Positions 50,050-59,288 are shown, counted from the stretch's first letter. The stretch: DNA of 64,000 nt from JACQRW01 sp964371935 (GCA_964371935.1 CAYJOT010000001.1:1-64000); one strand, 5' to 3'. Notes: generated by a model not told the origin, from the sequence alone. Numbers and translations: made by a program.

Positions 50050-50240
50050 ATGGCGTCTTTCGATAATCTCTGCAAAGTCAGAATCTGGGCAATGTCTTTT
50101 TTCAGGCACGCCCGCTCTTTAACGTTTTTGACCTTTTTTTGGCGGAGCAAAAACCCTAACTCGTCAATGCGGGTCCTGCGTTCGCGTAAAAGCGTGGCTA
50201 GTTCTGCTGGTGATTTTTGCCGCAATTCAGTGATTTTCAT
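50046..50240 (-). CDS. rpmC: 50S ribosomal protein L29
   Basis: A 64-residue helical hairpin (KITELRQKSPAELATLLRER... LKKDIAQILTLQRLS). It is coupled to rpsQ and follows rplP by two bases. Confidence 0.94.
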   Translation of the reverse strand: MKITELRQKSPAELATLLRERRTRIDELGFLLRQKKVKNVKERACLKKDIAQILTLQRLSKDAI

Positions 50241-50242
50241 AA

Positions 50243-50805
50243 TTATTCTTTCGTAATGAATCGGGTCTTGACCGGGAGTTTATGTGCTGCAAGGCGCATT
50301 GCCTCGCTTGCCTGTGCTAATGTTACACCATCCATTTCAAATAAGACCCGCCCTGGCCTGATGGGAACCACATAATGATCTACCGCTCCTTTGCCTCCTC
50401 CCAGCGTTACCTCCGGCGGCTTTTTCGTGACTGGCTTGTCCGGAAACACGCGTATCCAGACCTTGCCGCCTCGCCGGATTGATCGCGTCATGGCGCGGCG
50501 CGCCGCCTCTATTTGTCGCGCAGTCAGCCAGTACGCTTCCAGGCTTTTCAATCCGAACATGCCAAAAGCCAGACGAGTTCCGCGCGTCTCATCGCCTTTG
50601 CCCCTGCCTTTCTGCCATTTTCGATGTTTNNNNNNNNNNNNNNNNNNNNNNNNNNNNNNNNNNNNNNNNNNNNNNNNNNNNNNNNNNNNNNNNNNNNNNN
50701 NNNNNNNNNNNNNNNNNNNNNNNNNNNNNGAGTTCCGCGCGTCTCATCGCCTTTGCCCCTGCCTTTCTGCCATTTTCGATGTTTTACTTTCTTGGGTTGA
50801 AACAT
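50243..50805 (-). CDS. rplP: 50S ribosomal protein L16 (interrupted by the assembly gap)
   Basis: The start (MFQPKKVKHRKWQKGRGKGD) lies right of the N run, and the rest (GMFGLKSLEAYWLTARQIEA... ending KLPVKTRFITKE) left of it. The 55 bases on each side of the 100 N are identical (50575-50629 and 50730-50784). Joining the two contigs through that overlap gives an uninterrupted reading frame of about 135 residues, the normal L16 length. L16 helps tRNA move through the A site. Confidence 0.9.
50575..50784. other. Scaffold gap of 100 N with duplicated flanks
   Basis: N run at 50630-50729. The 55-bp flanks are exact copies in the same orientation. This is the sign of two contigs that overlap but were joined by a nominal gap; it is not a biological repeat. 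Confidence 0.92.
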
Positions 50806-50807
50806 AA

Positions 50808-51485
50808 TTATTTCTCAAACACGTCTCCTTTATAAATCCACACCTTCACGCCAATCGTGCCATACGTGGTGTGCGCGGTCTTTTCCGCATAATCAATTGC
50901 CGCGCGGATGGTCTGGAGCGGGATTCTTCCTTTTCTCCCCCACTCGTAGCGCGCCATCTCAGCCCCGTCAAGGCGGCCCTTGAGCGCGATGCGGACTCCT
51001 TTTACCTCGCGGGAGTTCGATATCTTTTCCAGCGCCTGCTTCAACACCCGGCGAAACGGAATTCTTTTCTCAAGATCGTCCACGATCATCTGCCCAGCAA
51101 TTGCCGCATGCGTTTCCGGATTCCTGACTTCCTCAATGGTGAGTTTGATCTCATCCGCCGCGGCGGACTTCGATTCAATATGAAAATGTTTCTGCGTTTT
51201 AATGATAAACTTCTTGATTTCGTTTTTCAGCACCTCCGCCCCCTCGCCACCACGGCCGATTAAAATTCCCGGACGCGCCGTGCGGATAATCACCTGGAGC
51301 ACATTGGGGGATCGCTCAAGCTCAACCACCTCAATGTGGCTCGGCCGAAGTTTCTTATCAAGCCACGCCCGCAGCATCGTATCTTCCAAAAGATAGTTTT
51401 TAAAATTTTTACGCTGAAACCAGCGCGACTTCCATGTCGTGGTTTCTCCGAGCCGAAATACATAGGGGTGTACTCTGTGGGTCAT
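50808..51485 (-). CDS. rpsC: 30S ribosomal protein S3
   Basis: KH domain with ILIGRGGEGAEVLKNEI and the C-terminal RREGVKGIRI-like part (EVKGVRIALKGRLDGAEMAR). Start at ATG 51485 (MTHRVHPYVFRLG). Confidence 0.96.
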   Translation of the reverse strand: MTHRVHPYVFRLGETTTWKSRWFQRKNFKNYLLEDTMLRAWLDKKLRPSHIEVVELERSPNVLQVIIRTARPGILIGRGGEGAEVLKNEIKKFIIKTQKHFHIESKSAAADEIKLTIEEVRNPETHAAIAGQMIVDDLEKRIPFRRVLKQALEKISNSREVKGVRIALKGRLDGAEMARYEWGRKGRIPLQTIRAAIDYAEKTAHTTYGTIGVKVWIYKGDVFEK

Positions 51486-51525
51486 TGAAGTAGTAAATAG
51501 TGTATAGCGAGTAGTGTATAGTGCG

Positions 51526-52047
51526 TCATATAACTTTTCGCTGAAATATTTTTGGGGCAAAGCTTCTTGTGCGCCAGGTTTTTTTCTGAGAAAGTTCCCG
51601 CCCCTTTCCTTTTTCCTGATCCGTCACATCCGATTTCAAATCTTCAGCTTGCGCGTCCCGGACAACAAGCTGGTCATTTTTATGCTGAACTTTTTTTGCC
51701 GGAATAATGCGATGCTCCCGCGCTTCCAGCACCAACACTACATGGCTCGTCCGCTTCCGGATAGTGGCGCCCCTGCCGAACGCCCGCGGCATCATGCGCT
51801 TGGCCACCGGACCTGCATCTACCTTTATATACTTAACATACAAGCCGGACTCGTCAAGCTGGAAATTATTCACGGCGTTTGCCACGGCGGATTTCAGAAG
51901 CTTCAGCACCGGAGCCGCGCCCCGTTTTATCAAACTGCCCAATACCAACTCGGCCTCGCTCACATTCCTGCCCTTGACCATATTGATAACCAACCGCATC
52001 TTTCGCGGAGCAATATGGGCGTAATGAAGCTGTGCGTTGATTTCCAT
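51526..52047 (-). CDS. rplV: 50S ribosomal protein L22 with a C-terminal extension
   Basis: The L22 core (HIAPRKMRLVINMVKGRNV to the GRGATIRKRTSHVVLVLEA loop) fills residues 1-115. The 55-residue tail is basic and not part of the usual family (KVQHKNDQLVVRDAQ...), much longer than the common 110-residue L22. Confidence 0.93.
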   Translation of the reverse strand: MEINAQLHYAHIAPRKMRLVINMVKGRNVSEAELVLGSLIKRGAAPVLKLLKSAVANAVNNFQLDESGLYVKYIKVDAGPVAKRMMPRAFGRGATIRKRTSHVVLVLEAREHRIIPAKKVQHKNDQLVVRDAQAEDLKSDVTDQEKGKGRELSQKKTWRTRSFAPKIFQRKVI

Positions 52048-52056
52048 AAATTTCTT

Positions 52057-52124
52057 GTCATCCTGAACGAAGTGAAGGATCTCTTGCGGTCGTGCGTGTG
52101 AGATTCTTCGCTTCGCTCAGCATG
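52057..52124. repeat. Dispersed GTCATCCTGAACG repeat, copy 3
   Basis: GTCATCCTGAACGAAGTGAA at the left and GAGATTCTTCGCTTCGCTCA at the right; lies between rplV and rpsS inside the ribosomal operon. Confidence 0.75.
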
Positions 52125-52132
52125 GCCTAGCC

Positions 52133-52450
52133 CTATTTCTTCGCGGGCGTTGCCGCGGTTGAGGTAGCGGCTTTCTGTTCGATATCGCGCTGCTGTTTTC
52201 CGCCGTGCCGGACAAACTTTCGGGTAGGAGAGAACTCGCCAAAGTGATGTCCCACCATGTCCTCCATAACCTTGATCTCGATAAACGCTTTGCCATTGTG
52301 CACGCCAAAGGTATAGCCGATCATCTCGGGAGTGATCATTGATGCGCGCGACCATATTTTGATCACGACTTTCGAGTTGGGCGAAGTGCGCCCCATGTGT
52401 TTGAGGATGCTCGGATGAACGTATGGACCCTTCTTTAAGCTTCGCGGCAT
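52133..52450 (-). CDS. rpsS: 30S ribosomal protein S19
   Basis: MPRSLKKGPYVHPSILKHM and IEVKVMEDMVGHHFGEFSPT-type block (IKVMEDMVGHHFGEFSPTR) are diagnostic. An Ala/Thr-rich tail follows. Confidence 0.96.
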   Translation of the reverse strand: MPRSLKKGPYVHPSILKHMGRTSPNSKVVIKIWSRASMITPEMIGYTFGVHNGKAFIEIKVMEDMVGHHFGEFSPTRKFVRHGGKQQRDIEQKAATSTAATPAKK

Positions 52451-52558
52451 ATCTTGTTATTGGTTATTAGTTATTTGTTTTAGTTTCTTAGTTATTGGTT
52501 CAAGTCATTTGCAAAACTGGCAACCAACAAACTAAAACCAAGAACTTAAGACTAATGA

Positions 52559-53407
52559 CTACTTCTTCCTTCTCGACAAAATAAATCTGCTCGAGGTTTT
52601 TTTGCGCTTGCGCGTCTTTACTCCGCGCGCAAGCTTGCCCCACGGCGTTGCCGGGCCGCGACGGCGCCCGACCTGCGTGCGTCCCTCGCCGCCTCCGTGC
52701 GGATGGTCAACCGGGTTCATAGCGGTGCCGCGCACACTCGGGCGGATTCCTTTGCGACGATTGCGTCCGGCAGTGCCGATCGTTATAAAACTATGCATCG
52801 GATTGGACAAGGTGCCAATCGACGCGAAGTTTTGCGCATGTATCATACGCACCTCTTTGGACGGCATCTGGATATTCGCATATCCTCCCTCCTGTGCCAG
52901 CACCAATGCTCCCACGCCAGCAGAGCGCGCAATTTGCGCGCCGTGCCCGGCCTGCAGCTCGATATTGTATACCATGGTGCCAACGGGAATTCTGTGCAAG
53001 GGCATGCGATTACCCGGCTCAATCGGCGCATCAGGACCGCTTACTACCATACTCCCTACGGCAACATCCTGCGGAGCAAGCACATACCGCTTTTCTCCAT
53101 CATGGTAATGCAGCAGCGCTATAAAACTCGAGCGATTCGGATCGTATTCAAGAGACACGACGCGAGCCGGAACTGCGATCTTGTCGTATTTGAAATCAAT
53201 CTCGCGCCACAGCCGCTTCACGCCAGATCCTTTATGCCGCGTAGTGATGCGCCCCTGCGAGTTGCGCCCCACATCGCGCTTTCGTCCCCAGGTCAGCCGC
53301 TTTTCCGGCCCGCTCGTCTTGGTCAGCACCTTTCTCCAGTTCACAAACTCGGCCTGGCGTCTGCCAGGGGATGTGGGAGGATAGGTTTTGAGCTTGGTTT
53401 GGATCAT
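52559..53407 (-). CDS. rplB: 50S ribosomal protein L2
   Basis: The peptidyl-transferase-centre protein L2 with VRGTAMNPVDHPHGGGEGRT in the C-terminal domain; 282 residues. The spacers on both sides (52451-52558, 53408-53525) consist of complementary GGTTATTAGTT-type repeats that could pair within each spacer. Confidence 0.97.
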   Translation of the reverse strand: MIQTKLKTYPPTSPGRRQAEFVNWRKVLTKTSGPEKRLTWGRKRDVGRNSQGRITTRHKGSGVKRLWREIDFKYDKIAVPARVVSLEYDPNRSSFIALLHYHDGEKRYVLAPQDVAVGSMVVSGPDAPIEPGNRMPLHRIPVGTMVYNIELQAGHGAQIARSAGVGALVLAQEGGYANIQMPSKEVRMIHAQNFASIGTLSNPMHSFITIGTAGRNRRKGIRPSVRGTAMNPVDHPHGGGEGRTQVGRRRGPATPWGKLARGVKTRKRKKTSSRFILSRRKK

Positions 53408-53525
53408 GAAGTCAGTTATTGGTCACTGGTTCTTAGTTTTAGTTTTTTAGTTACCGATCCACTTTGTGTACGAACCAATGACCCACAAACTAAGACTAAA
53501 AACCATGAACTAGAAACCACTATGC

Positions 53526-53801
53526 CTATTGCATCTCAATGGTCTGGCCTTCCATCAGCACCACCACCGCTTTTTTAAATCCGCTTTTCCAGCCAATAGT
53601 GCGCCCGCGCCTGCGTTCTTTCCTTGGCATGTTCAGCACTCGCACGTCTTTGACGGTTACGCCAAAGCGCTTGGCTACGGCAAGTCCCACTTCGCGCTTG
53701 TTTGCAGTACCGGCAACGACAAACGTATACTCGCAGGTCTTGCCCATGGTCTTTTCCGTAAGATGCGGCCGGATTAAAATGCCGAATGTGTCATTTTTCA
53801 T
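53526..53801 (-). CDS. rplW: 50S ribosomal protein L23
   Basis: IRPHLTEKTMGKTCEYTFVV and the late GRTIGWKSGFKKAVVVL mark L23, a docking site at the exit tunnel. Confidence 0.95.
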   Translation of the reverse strand: MKNDTFGILIRPHLTEKTMGKTCEYTFVVAGTANKREVGLAVAKRFGVTVKDVRVLNMPRKERRRGRTIGWKSGFKKAVVVLMEGQTIEMQ

Positions 53802-53803
53802 AA

Positions 53804-54445
53804 TTACCTTGCCAAAATCTGGATGGCGGCCTTGGGAAGCATTAAAAATTTATGCTGCATCACCTCGTAGGTATTCAAATTTCTGGCCTCGTCCACCGTG
53901 ACCCGGCTGATATTGCGCATCGCGCGGCGCGCCGAATTGTCTTTGGTAAAAAGCGCCACCAATATGCTCTTGTTTTGTTTCAACTCTGCCAGTTCTTTCT
54001 GCTCTGCAAGTTTGCGGAACATCTCGGCCGCATATTTGGTCTTGGCTTCGGGAAAATCAAGATCCTCCATTACCACTATTTCCCGATCCCGCAATTTTGC
54101 CGAAAGCACGACCGCGAATGCCTTTCGCGCCATCTTCTTGTTGATCTTCTTCTCATAATTTTTCTCCATACGCGGCCCGTGCGTAATGCCGCCGCCCCTC
54201 CATATCGGCGAGCGTGTAGACCCGTGCCGCGCCCGGCCGGTTCCTTTCTGCCGCCACGGCTTTCTCCCGCCCCCGCGCACCTCTGCTCTGCTCTTCGTGT
54301 GCGCCGTACCCGACCGCCGATTCGCGGCCTGCGACGTCACCACCTGATGCACCAGATCCGCATTCCACTTCAACCCAAACACCCCGTCCGGCAATTCCAC
54401 GGTCCCGGTCTCTTCCCCTATTTGGTTGTACACCTTGACTTGCAT
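53804..54445 (-). CDS. rplD: 50S ribosomal protein L4
   Basis: The 213-residue protein has GGGRKPWRQKGTGRARHGST (the tunnel loop) and an LNTYEVMQHKFLMLPKAAI C-terminus, typical L4. Confidence 0.96.
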   Translation of the reverse strand: MQVKVYNQIGEETGTVELPDGVFGLKWNADLVHQVVTSQAANRRSGTAHTKSRAEVRGGGRKPWRQKGTGRARHGSTRSPIWRGGGITHGPRMEKNYEKKINKKMARKAFAVVLSAKLRDREIVVMEDLDFPEAKTKYAAEMFRKLAEQKELAELKQNKSILVALFTKDNSARRAMRNISRVTVDEARNLNTYEVMQHKFLMLPKAAIQILAR

Positions 54446-54501
54446 AGATAAATATGAAATCTTCTAACCAATTCGTTTACAAAAAAATAATATTGATATT
54501 C

Positions 54502-55173
54502 TTAAAAAATAGAACTGACTACCCCCCTAATCTCCATCAAAGTCCCTCGTCGTCCTGGCACGGCACCCCGTAGTGCCAGCATTTTATTTTCCGCGTCGAC
54601 TTTTACGATCTCGACTTTTCGCACCGACACACGATCGGCTCCCATGCGGCCGGCCATGCGCATGCCTTTGATCACGCGCTGGGGCCAGGTGGCACCAATG
54701 GATCCGGGCTGGCGATGGGCGTGCTTGGTGCCGTGCGAGGCAGGGGCACCATGAAAGCCGTGGCGTTTTACTACGCCCTGAAATCCTTTGGCTTTTGAAA
54801 TACCGCTCACGCGTACGCGATCCCCTTCCTGGAACACCGATGCGTCAATGATTGTGCCGACCTTCATGTCTTCTTGGGGCAGCACATCCGCTGGCGCATC
54901 AGTACCCTTCTTTAGTGTGTGCGTTTTTACGCGAAATTCCTTTACGTAACGAAAGTTCCCAAGTCCCTTAAAGTGTCCGATCTGCGGTTTTGCGATATTC
55001 TTTTGCTTTTTCTCTCCTGCGCCAAGCTGTACGCTGCAATACCCGTCCTTTTCCATGGTGCGAATCTGAATCACGGTGTTGGGCATAACGGAAATGAAAG
55101 TCACCGGGATCACATTGCCGGTTTCGTCAAAGATTTGCGACATATTCACTTTTTCTCCCAAAAGGCATTTCAT
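54502..55173 (-). CDS. rplC: 50S ribosomal protein L3
   Basis: MKCLLGEKVNMSQIFDETGN and GFQGVVKRHGFHGAPASHGT are diagnostic. ATG 55173 is preferred; the upstream codons have no family match. Confidence 0.96.
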   Translation of the reverse strand: MKCLLGEKVNMSQIFDETGNVIPVTFISVMPNTVIQIRTMEKDGYCSVQLGAGEKKQKNIAKPQIGHFKGLGNFRYVKEFRVKTHTLKKGTDAPADVLPQEDMKVGTIIDASVFQEGDRVRVSGISKAKGFQGVVKRHGFHGAPASHGTKHAHRQPGSIGATWPQRVIKGMRMAGRMGADRVSVRKVEIVKVDAENKMLALRGAVPGRRGTLMEIRGVVSSIF

Positions 55174-55335
55174 AAATGGTAACAAAAAAGCCGGATGCCC
55201 GGCGCCACGCACAGACGAAAATTTTCTTAGCTTTCTTTTTTGAACAAACCAGCTGTACTCATAAATACACTAAATTTCCCTTATCAACCTATGGCTACCT
55301 CAAGTTTCTTGATCTGCTTGTCATGCTCATGAATA

Positions 55336-55656
55336 TCATCGGTAATTCTGAACATGAAGCGCACTGTGGGCTGCTCGATCTTTTTCCGCAACATCAAAAC
55401 GAGTTATCACCTTATCAACCGCTTGCAGCAAGGTTGCTGTCTGCTCTCGCATCTTTTCATCCATCGTTTCCCCAAATTCGTCAAACCGAAGATTAAGATA
55501 TTCTTTAAAGTATTCTTGTGTAACAAACCCCGCAAGCTTCTCATCAAGGTAATCTTTCGTAACAAAAGCTTCCAGCTTTTCATCAAGCGTTTTGTCCAGA
55601 TACCCCTTGGTAACCAACTCTTCAGATTCTTTTTTCTCCTGTATTTGTTCGGACAT
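55336..55656 (-). CDS. Coiled-coil hypothetical protein, possibly frameshifted at its end
   Basis: The 106-residue protein repeats a motif of the type KgYLDktLdEKLEaFVTKdYLDEKLagFVTqEYFKEYL in short form (YLDKTLDEKLEAF, DYLDEKLAGF), then a coiled coil. The frame ends HVQNYR. The next frame continues with a coherent coiled coil (FRITDDIHEHDKQIKKLEVA), so one base may have been gained or lost near 55360. It sits between rpsJ and rplC, a foreign position in the S10 operon. Confidence 0.6.
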   Translation of the reverse strand: MSEQIQEKKESEELVTKGYLDKTLDEKLEAFVTKDYLDEKLAGFVTQEYFKEYLNLRFDEFGETMDEKMREQTATLLQAVDKVITRFDVAEKDRAAHSALHVQNYR

Positions 55657-55666
55657 ATCAAAGATA

Positions 55667-56002
55667 TTACATCATCTTGACCTCGATATCCACTCCGGCA
55701 GGCAGGTTGAGATTGGTGAGCGAGTTGATCGTACTCGGCGTCGGGCTCAAAATATCAATCAGCCGCTTGTGCACGCGCATCTCATACTGCTCGCGGGCGT
55801 TTTTGTGAACAAAACTTGAACGATTTACCGTATACCTATGGATCTCGGTTGGCAGCGGAATGGGCCCGACCACGTCGGCGCCGTTTCGCAGCGCGGTATC
55901 AACAATCTGCTTGACCGAATTATCAATAATCTTCGAGTCATACGCCCGCACTTTGATCCGCACTCGCGTTTTCAATTCTTCAACTATCTTTTTCGTTGCC
56001 AA
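55667..56002 (-). CDS. rpsJ: 30S ribosomal protein S10
   Basis: VRIKVRAYDSKIIDNSVKQI and GPIPLPTEIHRYTVNRSSFV are typical; S10 (NusE) also pairs with NusB in antitermination. 111 residues. Confidence 0.96.
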   Translation of the reverse strand: MATKKIVEELKTRVRIKVRAYDSKIIDNSVKQIVDTALRNGADVVGPIPLPTEIHRYTVNRSSFVHKNAREQYEMRVHKRLIDILSPTPSTINSLTNLNLPAGVDIEVKMM

Positions 56003-56105
56003 GGAACATCAACAAATTTTCAATTTACAATTTTCAATTTACAATGACGGTCCGAACTTAAATCATTGAAAATTGATTGAAAATTGCAAAATTGAAACTT
56101 GAAAA

Positions 56106-57299
56106 TTATTTCACTATCTTCGTGACCACGCCCGCGCCGACGGTGCGGCCGCCCTCGCGGATCGCGAAGCGCTGCCGCTCTTCAAGCGCTACCGGCACGA
56201 TCAGCTTGACCACAAACTTGATTGTGTCTCCGGGCATGACCATCTCAACCCCTTCCGGCAGAGTCACTTCGCCGGTCACATCCGTGGTGCGGATGTAAAA
56301 CTGGGGCTTGTACCCTGCAAAAAACGGGGTGTGCCGACCTCCTTCCTCTTTGGTAAGGATATATACTTCGGATTCAAAATCAGTGTGCGGCGTGACCGAT
56401 CCAATCTTCGAGATCACCTGCCCGCGCTCCACATCTTCCTTTTTCAAACCGCGCAACAGAATGCCCGCGTTGTCTCCGGCCATGCCTTCGTCAAGCGATT
56501 TGTTAAACATTTCAATGCCGGTGACGGTTGTCTTTGCCGTATCTTTCATGCCAACGATTTCAATTTCCTCGCCCACCTTTACTTTGCCGCGCTCAATGCG
56601 TCCGGTTACCACCGTACCGCGTCCCTCAATAGAAAACACGTCCTCAACAGGCATCAAAAATGGCTTGTCCAGATCGCGAACCGGTTCCGGAATATAACTA
56701 TCCAAAGCATCGGTCAGCTCGCGGATCTTTTTCACCCACGGGTCATCCACGGAAGTTGCCTCAAGCGCCTTGAGCGCGGAACCGCGGATAATGGGTGTTT
56801 CGTCTCCGGGAAATTCATACTTTTTTAAAAGCTCGCGCACCTCTGCCTCAACTAAGTCAATCATTTCCGGATCATCCACCATATCAACTTTGTTGAGAAA
56901 TACCACCACCGCAGGCACGCCTACCTGACGCGCAAGCAAAATATGCTCGCGGGTCTGGGGCATAGGTCCGTCAGTCGCAGACACGACCAAAATCGCGCCA
57001 TCCATCTGGGCAGCACCGGTAATCATATTCTTGATGTAGTCCGCGTGTCCGGGCGCATCAATATGCGCGTAATGCCGCTTCTCGGTCTCATACTCCGAGT
57101 GATGCAACGCAATCGTAATCCCGCGTGCCTTCTCCTCGGGCGCATTGTCGATCTGCGACACGTCTTCAACGCGTGACGGAAGCCCGGCCAAATGCAATGC
57201 CTTGGTAATAGCCGCCGTCAACGTGGTCTTGCCATGGTCAACGTGTCCGATAGTGCCTACGTTTACATGCGGCTTGGTGCGTTCGTATTTTCCTGCCAT
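56106..57299 (-). CDS. tuf: Elongation factor Tu
   Basis: EF-Tu carries aminoacyl-tRNA to the ribosome. GHVDHGKTTLTAAITKAL, the DAPGHADYIKNMITGAAQMD and NKVDMVDDPEMIDLVE motifs are all present; 397 residues. A 104-bp AT-rich repeat spacer (TTTACAATTTTCAATTT type) separates it from rpsJ. Confidence 0.98.
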   Translation of the reverse strand: MAGKYERTKPHVNVGTIGHVDHGKTTLTAAITKALHLAGLPSRVEDVSQIDNAPEEKARGITIALHHSEYETEKRHYAHIDAPGHADYIKNMITGAAQMDGAILVVSATDGPMPQTREHILLARQVGVPAVVVFLNKVDMVDDPEMIDLVEAEVRELLKKYEFPGDETPIIRGSALKALEATSVDDPWVKKIRELTDALDSYIPEPVRDLDKPFLMPVEDVFSIEGRGTVVTGRIERGKVKVGEEIEIVGMKDTAKTTVTGIEMFNKSLDEGMAGDNAGILLRGLKKEDVERGQVISKIGSVTPHTDFESEVYILTKEEGGRHTPFFAGYKPQFYIRTTDVTGEVTLPEGVEMVMPGDTIKFVVKLIVPVALEERQRFAIREGGRTVGAGVVTKIVK

Positions 57300-57409
57300 T
57301 GTTTTGATAAATATATGAAATAAGAAACGGGTGACAAAATACGCTTTTGTCGCGCCATTCCTACTCCATAATTGGAGATTAGGGGTATATTTTGCCGATA
57401 TGATCTACT

Positions 57410-57544
57410 CTATAGGAAACAATAAAAAACGTCAAGCGGCGCGACTAGAGGAAGTTCTTTCTCAAACTGCTCCGCTAAAAAAGCGCCGACTTTTTGGTCG
57501 CCATTCGCATGATAAATCAGGATATTCGTATCAATGGTGTACAT
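57410..57544 (-). pseudogene. Truncated VapC-type PIN toxin
   Basis: From ATG 57544 the frame gives MYTIDTNILIYHANGDQKV, the classic start of a VapC PIN domain with its first Asp, and ends after 44 residues. The remaining two thirds of a PIN domain are missing. The start overlaps the end of the antitoxin gene by 14 bp. Confidence 0.7.
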
Positions 57545-57803
57545 GGAGCCAAGGCAAAACGCGATCCCATTCTTTTCTGATTTTGCGCTGCCAGGTAACA
57601 GGATCGGTGATTCTTCCTTTCAGGATTCCCGCTGCCGCTTTCAGCGCCGCAAGCGCTTGTTGTTTCTTCTCCGACGTAACTCGTTCCAGCACCATGCGAG
57701 TACCGCTGTACTCCCGAATTTCAAGATGCGCGTCTTTCCATTGAGGACGTATATCTTTCGGAAGCGTGATCTTCCCATCTTTCACCTTTATTGTTGTAGT
57801 CAT
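57531..57803 (-). CDS. AbrB/MazE-type antitoxin
   Basis: The 90-residue protein starts with a swapped-hairpin domain (IKVKDGKITLPKDIRPQWKD) and ends in a helical part that would bind the toxin. Its toxin partner is truncated (57410-57544). TTGACG and TAAGAT (57837-57810) place the start at its ATG. Confidence 0.7.
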   Translation of the reverse strand: MTTTIKVKDGKITLPKDIRPQWKDAHLEIREYSGTRMVLERVTSEKKQQALAALKAAAGILKGRITDPVTWQRKIRKEWDRVLPWLHVHH

Positions 57804-57809
57804 GCTTCT

Positions 57810-57837
57810 ATCTTACCCCCGATAGCGAAACCGTCAA
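57810..57837 (-). promoter_or_regulatory. Promoter of the AbrB-type antitoxin (leaderless)
   Basis: TTGACG (57837-57832), a 16-bp spacer and TAAGAT (57815-57810); start near 57803, the first base of the ATG. Confidence 0.5.
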
Positions 57838-58018
57838 GCACACTAGATAGCATTACTACTCTAGATTTTAGTATCATTTCAAACCCAAAAGATAGAAGAA
57901 TATAGTGATAAATTAAGCGTGCTTCGTCCATATTGTCAAGATCATCCCGCAAATAATCGCGCACAAACTTAACAGATTGCGATCCTCGGCACATCATTCT
58001 GTCTGCAATTTTTCTCTT

Positions 58019-58855
58019 GGTAATTAGTGTATTTCGTAACCACGAGGAGCTAAAATATCCTTATGGTTACTACTCGAAATAACGTTTTCAACTGTGCGAC
58101 CAACTTTTTGAGGGGTAGAAAGTGTATTTTCTGCGGTTCGTTCAAGATAAACAGAACGAGGCGTGGATATATCAAATGCCAGCGCAAGAGCTGTGGAAAA
58201 CAGAAATCCCCGAAACGGTTGCGCAAGGAGATAGGCATCATTACCGGCTTCTACCAGCAGCAACCGGCATATCGTGTGGCGAGCGATCTGGGCATGGATT
58301 ACCAAGTAGTTACTCGCGTCTATCAACGACTGCGCGAAACAATCTATCATGTGGCGGAGCTGGAAGCAGGCAAACTGAAGAGCGAAGTAGAGATTGACGA
58401 AGCGTACTTTGGAGGCAGACGCAAGGGCAGGCGAGGAAGAGGTGCTGCTGGAAAAAGCATTGTTTTCGGCCTTCTGGAGCGCAACGGCAAGGTTTACACC
58501 AAGGTGGTGGAACGGGTTACTGCCGATGAACTGATGGCTCATATTCGGAAGCATACCAGAAAAGGGGCTGTCTACTATACGGACACTTTCCGAAGCTACA
58601 ACTCGCTGAAACGCTGGGCATACACCATCGCCTTAACCATTCCAAGTCTTTCACTTATCGCGGCAAGAACCACATCAATGGCATTGAAGGATTCCGGAGT
58701 TACGCTAAGCATATCCTGTACAACTATCGTGGAGTTTCCAAATATCACTTTCCGATGTATATTAAAGAAGTGGAGTATAGATTTAATCATCGTCGAGATA
58801 ATTTATTCAAGTTGTTTATTAGTGTCTATTTTGGTTACGTTTCGTACTAATTACC
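58019..58855 (+). mobile_element. IS1595-family insertion sequence
   Basis: The 837-bp element has 23-bp inverted repeats: GGTAATTAGTGTATTTCGTAACC at the left is given in part as GGTAATTAGT...CGTAACC (58019-58041), and the same ends occur at 58833-58855. It holds one transposase gene with a frameshift. I see no exact target duplication. It sits in the accessory island between tuf and fusA. Confidence 0.82.
58063..58855 (+). pseudogene. IS1595-family transposase, one frameshift
   Basis: The N-terminal zinc finger (CIFCGSFKINRTRRGYIKC in part), the first DDE Asp (VEIDEAYFGGRRKGRRG) and the second (YYTDTFRSYNSLKRW) are in one frame. From about 58615 the neighbouring frame carries the rest (LGIHHRLNHSKSFTYRGKNH... 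GVEYRFNHRRDNLFKL-type end). One frame change near 58610-58622 breaks it. Confidence 0.85.
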
Positions 58856-58863
58856 TTTTATTA

Positions 58864-59121
58864 TCATGCTAAAAGCGCCTCAATCCGTTTTTGCTCTTTG
58901 TGCGCGTCAAGCAATGCTGTGCGCTTGCGCGATTCGTCGAAAAAGATGCAAAACTGTGTAAAAACTCCTTCCCGGCCCAGGATGCGCGGCACGGCAGCGC
59001 CCTCAACAAAGATTATCGGAATACAAATGGTTATAGTACCAGATTTGATTTTTATAGAATTCCAGAGCGATATACCACAGTTAATCCTTTGGGAACGCTT
59101 ACCAATAAAATATCCTGCCAC
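58864..59121 (-). pseudogene. Remnant of a retropepsin-like protein (C-terminal part only)
   Basis: The frame ends with VPRILGREGVFTQFCIFFDESRKR, which parallels the C-terminus of the intact retropepsin-like protein at 61786-62193 (LLGQRGFFDNYKVTFEKYKK). The catalytic DSGA part is missing. It follows a DUF5678-like gene just as the intact pair does. Confidence 0.55.
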
Positions 59122-59264
59122 GTTGTATGCGGCAATTGTTTTTTTACGTCTTTCAGTATCGTTGTGGCATCGTGGCCGGATGCAACGATTTTTCCCTTGA
59201 CAATAGCGACTTGTTTGCCGCCGTATTTTTTGATGCTGATGGTGGGCAAGATAAGCTTCTTCAT
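59052..59264 (-). CDS. DUF5678-like small protein 1
   Basis: The 70-residue beta-rich protein (IKKYGGKQVAIVKGKIVASGHDATTI) resembles the product of 62177-62380 (IKKYERKWVALVSGKVVGAGSTLQEV). Such proteins often precede retropepsin-like genes. Function unknown. Confidence 0.6.
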   Translation of the reverse strand: MKKLILPTISIKKYGGKQVAIVKGKIVASGHDATTILKDVKKQLPHTTWQDILLVSVPKGLTVVYRSGIL

Positions 59265-59288
59265 GTTTCTACTATACCATGACAGCCA

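Noticed and set aside
50575..50784. A 55-bp direct repeat in rplP as a biological duplication
   Set aside because: The copies flank exactly 100 N, the standard scaffold-gap placeholder, and merging them restores L16.
57800..57997. 65-codon ORF upstream of the AbrB-type antitoxin, overlapping it as ATGA
   Set aside because: The overlap looked like coupling, but a promoter for a leaderless antitoxin mRNA lies inside it and the sequence has no family features. It may be a piece cut by the IS1595 insertion.
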